From an uncultured Myxococcales bacterium (GTDB lineage Bacteria; Myxococcota_A; UBA9042), in assembly GCA_903842345.1 (NCBI GenBank), contig CAIMLR010000023.1, positions 124,001 to 188,000 of the forward strand: 64,000 nucleotides of DNA, read 5' to 3'. This document shows, piece by piece, positions 58,401 to 64,000 of this stretch. Positions within the stretch are counted from its first letter, which is position 1; the number at the start of each line of letters is the position of its first letter. Made by a program: the position numbers and the translations under genes. The notes under the pieces are model-generated. The model was not told the origin of the DNA. It saw nothing but the letters and a program-made list of their open reading frames with translations, and did no database searches.

Positions 58401-59171
58401 TGGGGCAGTGACGGCTCGCAGCTTTTTGACATCGCGACGGCGGAGCGACCCAGCGGCGTTTGGGCAGTCGGCAGTCGATCCGGCGGCGGCTGGTTGCGGC
58501 GCACCGACAGCCACGGCGGCCAGACCTGCGCGGCGAGCGGCGGCTGCGTCAGCGAGAGCCTGATTTGCGACGACGGCAATCCGTGCACCAACGACGGCTG
58601 CGCTGCGGGTCAATGCACGATCACCGCGCCCGCCGCGCCGGGCACCTGCCTGGACGGTGGCGTCTGCTCCGCGGAGGGCGCTTGCCCGCTGCTTGGCACC
58701 TGCGGCGACGGCAAATGCAACGTCAAGGAGACGAGCACCTCCTGCGCCAGCGACTGTCAGGCCAACTGCGACGCCATGAACTGCGACGACGGCGACCCGT
58801 GCACCGTGGATTTCTGCCTGGCGGGCAACTGCGCCATCGGCGGCGCCCCCGACGGCACGCCGTGCGCGCTCGGCAAGGCATGCGGACTCGGCCAGTGCGT
58901 CGTGCCGGGCTGCGGGGATGGCACGTGCCAATCCGGCGAGACGGCGACAAACTGCCCGGGCGACTGTCCGCTCTGCGGCGACGGCATCTGCGGCGCGGGC
59001 GAGAACAACCACGTCTGCCCCGCCGACTGCGCCAAACCGGCCAGCGGCTGCCAGAACCTGTGCGGCTGGAAGAGCCAGAAGCCCGGCGGTGGCGTTTGCT
59101 GGTGCGATCCCAACTGCACGCCCGGGCCTTTTGGCGACTGCTGCGACGACAAGACCACCTTTTGCCCCTGA
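55452..59171 (+). CDS. Large Cys-rich lipoprotein with propeller-like domains and somatomedin-B-like C-terminus
   Basis: 1239 residues. Signal peptide with lipobox FAGC (Cys at about 19), an Ala/Asp-rich stalk (about 25-135), CDDGNPCTxDxC-type Cys units like those in the giant protein (about 135-300), a Trp-poor beta-repeat region resembling delta/kelch-type propellers (about 305-635), more Cys units (about 645-705), a second beta-repeat region (about 710-1025), Cys units, two or three CGDGxCxxxE repeats (about 1080-1195), and a C-terminal eight-Cys module (CQNLC, CWCDPNC, DCC) with somatomedin-B spacing. A surface lipoprotein built from adhesive modules is the likely type. The start ATG overlaps the TPR stop. 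Confidence 0.9.
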   Translation: MRQLGKIAAMGWAAFAFAGCTVAIPDAAHFPEGRDIHVEDAAPDTADSGGKDAKADALDAKEVAGTDAIDVAPDAADADGDAALPDAATADAPADVADAATADAADGDAIDDAAPDASDDVAMDAVDVGPSCTPSQCDDGNPCTFDDCDAGNQCVHANLGSTPCPDDGLPCTGDACLAGVCTHTTLLPGWCIIDGVCYASGAMTADNCATCAPATTPIAFTPLPDTATCTDGTACTVADHCQGGVCLPGSATTCDDGNACTADLCDPTNGCSNPNLDDGSGCPASGVCQLPGQCVSGACTSSPKLWSTSFDGGTGGADRFNAVVTTASGQIIAVGARAASDGFQVGWAMHLDAAADVIDYLPALVDAAGDAHYSSVAVASDGGLALGGATSTDAIVRVIHASGVMQQVQPFSAYGAGDVTTIVAQGTGWLALDGKGHVVRLLDTGATAWAATVDGLGASVLHGIIGMADGGAIAVGSCAGLSVDSATALAVRFSASGAIVWERAFGNAGSAFAAVTLGADGTVFVTGARPNATATQQWFGHLSADGRWLGDATWSLGALTSIFGGTVAADGTWRLLGSDGTHVWQGAFDTAGNLLWQKPHDAGVAHGMALLAGGGAVIVGETPAPADGLVLRVDPWGEGKCAVSQLCSNLTLAACDDGLACTADLCAAGGTCSHPPLGAATCDDGNLCTVVDACAGSQCTAGVDGLFDGTDASVSQWSLIAARSDGGAVVAGTAGLVARLDAAGATLWSHYIIGGAVSDVAALANGWVLALQGDVGGTLLRLTDTGVAVGAGINVDGASGGKSRAMAVLSDDTVVVVGTASVGTPGQTAFVAHFDAAWTGSATTLPGSFGLSQGLAVAASAKGGCGVLTVEGAVAKIHRLNAAMAEKWSTPLSVTAESALAAMPDDGWLVAGLGPKGLAVERYGPDGAFEFAVQWPMPGLTDVRAVTVLPDGTSAVALVRLSGGFSQGGVARLGPLGGLLSIHWGSDGSQLFDIATAERPSGVWAVGSRSGGGWLRRTDSHGGQTCAASGGCVSESLICDDGNPCTNDGCAAGQCTITAPAAPGTCLDGGVCSAEGACPLLGTCGDGKCNVKETSTSCASDCQANCDAMNCDDGDPCTVDFCLAGNCAIGGAPDGTPCALGKACGLGQCVVPGCGDGTCQSGETATNCPGDCPLCGDGICGAGENNHVCPADCAKPASGCQNLCGWKSQKPGGGVCWCDPNCTPGPFGDCCDDKTTFCP

Positions 59172-59188
59172 AGCGAACGAGGCGCCCG

Positions 59189-60400
59189 ATGGACTTGGAC
59201 CTGATTGCCTGGGGCTACCCGTTCTTTGTCCTGCTCATCGCGCTCGAACTCGTCTATGCGTGGCGCAAGGGCATTCGCCTCTACCGTTTCCCGGACGCGC
59301 TGACCGACCTCGCGTGCGGCGTTGGCAGCCAAACGATGGGCGCCGTCCTCGGCTTTGTCGCCATCGCGGTCTACGCGTGGGCCTACCAGTTCCGCTTCTT
59401 CACGTTGCCCAGCCGCAGTCCCTGGGTCTGGATCAGCGCGTTCCTGTACGTCGATTTCGCCTTCTACTGGTGGCACCGCTGGAGCCACGAAGTGCATTTC
59501 CTGTGGGCCGGCCACGTCGTGCACCACCAGTCCGAGGACTACAACCTGGCCGTGGCGCTGCGGCAGGAGTGGCTGACGCACCTCACGCACATCCCGTTTT
59601 ACCTGCCGATGGCGCTCCTGGGCTTCTCGTGGCAGCTCCTGGCGACGCACGTGGCGATTTCCCTGCTGTACCAGTTCTGGATCCACACGGAGGTCATCCG
59701 CCGCATGGGTCCCTACGAGTGGCTTTTCAACGCGCCGATGCACCACCGCGTCCACCACGCCGTCAATCCGCAGTACCTCGACAAGAACTACGGCGGCATT
59801 CTCATCGTCTGGGACCGGCTTTTTGGCACGTACAAGGAGGAGCGCGAGCCCTGCGTGTATGGCACCACGACGCCGATCGCCAGTTGGAACACGTTCTGGG
59901 CCAACGCGATCGTGTGGAAGACGATGCTGGACGCCTCGCGGCGCACGGCGCGCTGGATCGACAAGATCGGCGTGTGGCTGAAATCGCCCGCGTGGAGTCC
60001 GCCGGATCTGCCGGCGCATCCGCCGCATGAAGTCGACCGCGCGACGATCGTCAAGTACGACACGCCGACGACGCTGCCGCTGCGCGTGTGGCTGGGCGCG
60101 CAGTTCCTGCTGACGATGGGCGTGCAGTCCGTGCTGCGCAACGCCAGCGCGCTGGAGATCGCGCTCGCGGTGCCGCTCATTTTGTGGTCGCTGTTCAACG
60201 TGGGTGGGCTGCTGGAGCGCAAGCCGTGGGCGCAATCGAGCGAGTTGGCGCGGTTGGTCGCGACGGTGGCCACGTGCGGCATGCTGGCGGCGCGCGGCAC
60301 GTCCTTGCCGCTCGCGGTGACCCTCGCCGTGCTCAGCGCGCTGTTGGCGTTGACCTTGCCGCGGGCGAACCGCGATGCCGCGTCACTTCTTGAGGTGTAG
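59189..60400 (+). CDS. Sterol desaturase/fatty acid hydroxylase-family membrane protein
   Basis: 403 residues. The di-iron histidine clusters are intact: HRWSH (WWHRWSHE), HVVHH and HHRVHH, typical of the family that includes sterol desaturases and alkylglycerol monooxygenase. Several helices surround the clusters, and an extra C-terminal block (about 300-400) adds four more. Substrate unknown; a membrane lipid is likely. ATG at 59189 has GAGG upstream, 17 bases after the lipoprotein stop. The end overlaps convergent maeA by 18 bases. Confidence 0.92.
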   Translation: MDLDLIAWGYPFFVLLIALELVYAWRKGIRLYRFPDALTDLACGVGSQTMGAVLGFVAIAVYAWAYQFRFFTLPSRSPWVWISAFLYVDFAFYWWHRWSHEVHFLWAGHVVHHQSEDYNLAVALRQEWLTHLTHIPFYLPMALLGFSWQLLATHVAISLLYQFWIHTEVIRRMGPYEWLFNAPMHHRVHHAVNPQYLDKNYGGILIVWDRLFGTYKEEREPCVYGTTTPIASWNTFWANAIVWKTMLDASRRTARWIDKIGVWLKSPAWSPPDLPAHPPHEVDRATIVKYDTPTTLPLRVWLGAQFLLTMGVQSVLRNASALEIALAVPLILWSLFNVGGLLERKPWAQSSELARLVATVATCGMLAARGTSLPLAVTLAVLSALLALTLPRANRDAASLLEV

Positions 60401-62056
60401 CGGCGTGTAGGCCGGCTCCCAGTGCCACGCTTTGGCCCTCTCAGCCAGCGTCGCGTCGTCGATCCGCGGCGCCACGCCCGCTTCAGCCGCGGCCTTGGCC
60501 ACGCACAGCGCCACGTGCCGGCTCACATGGCGCAGCTCCGCGATCCGCGGATACAGCGTTTCTTCGCCGGGATGGTGCCGCTGCGTGAACTCGGCGACAG
60601 CGTGCGCGGCCGCGAGAAACAGGCTGTCCGGCACCCGCTCCGCTTCGCTCAGCAGGAGCCCAAGACCCAGGCCCGGGAAGATGAACACGTTGTTGCACTG
60701 GCCGATGACGAATTTGCGCTCACCCAGCGCCACTGGCGCAAAGGGCGAACCCGTCGCCACGAGCGCGCGCCCGTCCGAATGCGTCAGCGCGGCTTGCGGC
60801 GTGCACTCGGCCTTGCTCGTCGGATTGCTGAGCGGCAAGATGATGGGCCGCGGGCAATTCTCCGCCATCTGCGCGAGGATCTCCGCGTCAAAGACGCCCG
60901 GCTGCCCCGACGTGCCGACGAGGACCGTCGGCTTGAACGCCCGCACCAGCTGCGCCAGCGTCATCTCCGGCGTGATGCCCAACAGCGCTGCGTCATCGCT
61001 GCGGAGCACGAACGGCGTCTTGTACGGGTCCTTGATCGGCCGCGCCTCGGTCAGCACGCCGTCCGAATCAAAGAACAGCAGCTTGCGCCGCGACTCGTCG
61101 TCCGGCACGCCTTGCGCCGCCAGTTCCGCGCGGATCAGCCCGCCAATGCCCACACCCGCGCCGCCCGCGCCGACAAACAGGATGCGCTGCTGCGCCAGCG
61201 TCTCGCCGGTGATGCGCATGCCGGAGAGGATGCCCGCGAGCGTGATCGCCGCCGTGCCCTGGATGTCGTCGTTGAAGCTGCGGATCTGTCCGCGGTATTG
61301 CTCCAACAGGCGAAAGGCGTTGCCTTTCTTGAAATCCTCCCACTGCAGCACGGCGCGCGGGAACACCTTGCGCACGGCGCGCACAAACTCCTCGATCAGT
61401 GCGTCGTACGCGGCACCGCGCAAACGCGGCGCGCGATGCCCGAGGTAGAACGGATCGTCCAGCAGCGCGGCGTTGTCCGTGCCGACGTCCAGGCTCACCG
61501 GCAGGCAGTGCTGCGGATGGATGCCAGCGCCCGCGGCGTACAGAATCAGCTTGCCGACCGGAATCGCCATGCCGCCCACGCCCTGGTCGCCCAGGCCGAG
61601 GATCCGCTCGTTGTCCGTCACGACGATCAGCCGGACTTCCGCCTCGGCCACGTTGCACAGGCGTTCGACCATCGCACCGGCATCGTCCGGCGTGAGGTAG
61701 AGGCCGTGGGGCCGACGGAAGATGTGGCTGTACTGCTGGCAGGCCAAGCCCACCGTCGGCGTGTAGATGATCGGCGCCAGCGCTTCCAGATTGCTCGCCA
61801 GCACGCGGTAGAACAGCGTCTCATTGCGTTCCAGGAGCGCGATCAGCCCGACGTACTTCTCCAGCGGATCGGTCTTTGCGGCGAGGTGCTCCGTCTCCAG
61901 CGCCTCCTGCTGCTCGATGGTAAAGACCGCTGGCGGCAGGAGGCCGGCGAGGCCAAGCGCGTCGCGCTCCGTCAGCGTAAACGCGGCGTCGCGGTTGAGG
62001 CGGGGCTGTGCGAGGAGCGCCGTGCCTTTGGGATGGTGGGGATCGTGGGTTGCCAT
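60383..62056 (-). CDS. NAD-type malic enzyme
   Basis: 557 residues. It decarboxylates malate to pyruvate with reduction of NAD(P)+. The large ME family signatures are present: YTPTVGLACQQY, TDNERILGLGDQGVGGM, the catalytic-region QWEDFKKGNAF, FNDDIQGTAA and the Rossmann VGAGGAGVGIGGL. The length and layout are those of the SfcA/MaeA-type enzyme without a fused phosphotransacetylase domain. Cofactor preference is inferred. Monocistronic, facing away from nrdJ across a terminator. Confidence 0.95.
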   Translation of the reverse strand: MATHDPHHPKGTALLAQPRLNRDAAFTLTERDALGLAGLLPPAVFTIEQQEALETEHLAAKTDPLEKYVGLIALLERNETLFYRVLASNLEALAPIIYTPTVGLACQQYSHIFRRPHGLYLTPDDAGAMVERLCNVAEAEVRLIVVTDNERILGLGDQGVGGMAIPVGKLILYAAGAGIHPQHCLPVSLDVGTDNAALLDDPFYLGHRAPRLRGAAYDALIEEFVRAVRKVFPRAVLQWEDFKKGNAFRLLEQYRGQIRSFNDDIQGTAAITLAGILSGMRITGETLAQQRILFVGAGGAGVGIGGLIRAELAAQGVPDDESRRKLLFFDSDGVLTEARPIKDPYKTPFVLRSDDAALLGITPEMTLAQLVRAFKPTVLVGTSGQPGVFDAEILAQMAENCPRPIILPLSNPTSKAECTPQAALTHSDGRALVATGSPFAPVALGERKFVIGQCNNVFIFPGLGLGLLLSEAERVPDSLFLAAAHAVAEFTQRHHPGEETLYPRIAELRHVSRHVALCVAKAAAEAGVAPRIDDATLAERAKAWHWEPAYTPLHLKK

Positions 62057-62177
62057 GTCGGTTGTCCAGTTCGTGTCGGCTACAGTGCGGCGCGGCGATT
62101 GTCGCAGCCGGCGGGGCGCACGCCAAGGTGCGCGATGATGGACGCGTGACAGTTGGTGGCGCGCGGTGGCGGCTGGG

Positions 62178-62215
62178 CAAAAATGCCGCGGGGGCGATCA
62201 GGTGACCGCCCCCGC
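62178..62215 (-). terminator. Terminator of ribonucleotide reductase gene
   Basis: A perfect 9-bp GC stem (gcgggggcg 62188-62196 with cgcccccgc 62207-62215) is followed on the minus strand by ggcattttt. It lies 25 bases after the reductase stop. Confidence 0.88.
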
Positions 62216-62240
62216 AGGGTTCACTTTCGCGTGCGGAGAC

Positions 62241-64000
<1,760 letters not shown>

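Overview
The window looks like a high-GC myxobacterial-type (Myxococcota, deltaproteobacterial) chromosome. The evidence is a C-terminal MYXO-CTERM-like anchor (Gly-Cys, hydrophobic helix, Arg-rich tail) on the protein at 41551-42759, long secreted Cys/Asp/Asn-rich repeat proteins, FHA-domain proteins and an NtrC-type regulator. Genes are tightly packed. Many starts and stops overlap (ATGA or GTGA junctions), and several convergent pairs overlap at their 3' ends. I see no phage, insertion sequence or CRISPR array.

Left (1-15217): about 580 bases without a convincing gene, holding a short 16-bp tandem repeat and leader hairpins. Then comes a 4129-residue putative lipoprotein built from Cys-rich repeats, several beta-type domains, 32 MopE-like Asp/Cys repeats and an embedded SUEL-type lectin module. 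A hairpin, tRNA-Leu(UAA), a two-gene HTTM-type membrane unit and a small secreted protein follow.

Minus-strand block (15221-30727): acetyl-CoA synthetase lies downstream of two FHA-domain genes, one of which fuses FHA to a CpaF/VirB11-type ATPase with a ruined P-loop. Beyond them is a ten-gene run reading dprE2-like, dprE1-like, GT4 glycosyltransferase, sugar-phosphate transferase, secreted protein, Wzx-type flippase, O-antigen ligase-type protein, thiS, thiG and a ThiE/TenI-family gene. It looks like a surface glycan operon with a thiazole-synthesis tail.

Middle (30860-44000): membrane pyrophosphatase and a GT39-like membrane protein, an esterase, a second GT4 glycosyltransferase, a Cys-rich lipoprotein, a FadL-type outer-membrane protein, tRNA-Phe(GAA) and tRNA-Ala(CGC) ending in a strong terminator, an M17 aminopeptidase, the MYXO-CTERM protein behind a candidate sigma-54 promoter, and rlmN.

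Right (44079-64000): an orphan sigma-54 activator, a coupled namZ-like/nadD/DUF2520 operon, a siroheme sulfite/nitrite reductase with a lipoprotein gene, an Lnt of 879 residues whose nitrilase domain is split by a propeller-like insertion of about 350 residues, tRNA-Leu(CAG), a TPR protein coupled to a 1239-residue Cys-rich lipoprotein ending in a somatomedin-B-like module, a sterol-desaturase-family protein, malic enzyme and the 3' part of a B12-dependent ribonucleotide reductase cut by the window edge.

The strongest candidates for undescribed biology are the split Lnt (51180-53819), the FHA/pseudo-ATPase pair (17223-20674), the lectin-bearing giant repeat protein (580-12969) and the DprE1/DprE2 pair in a Wzx-type glycan operon (22495-30727).
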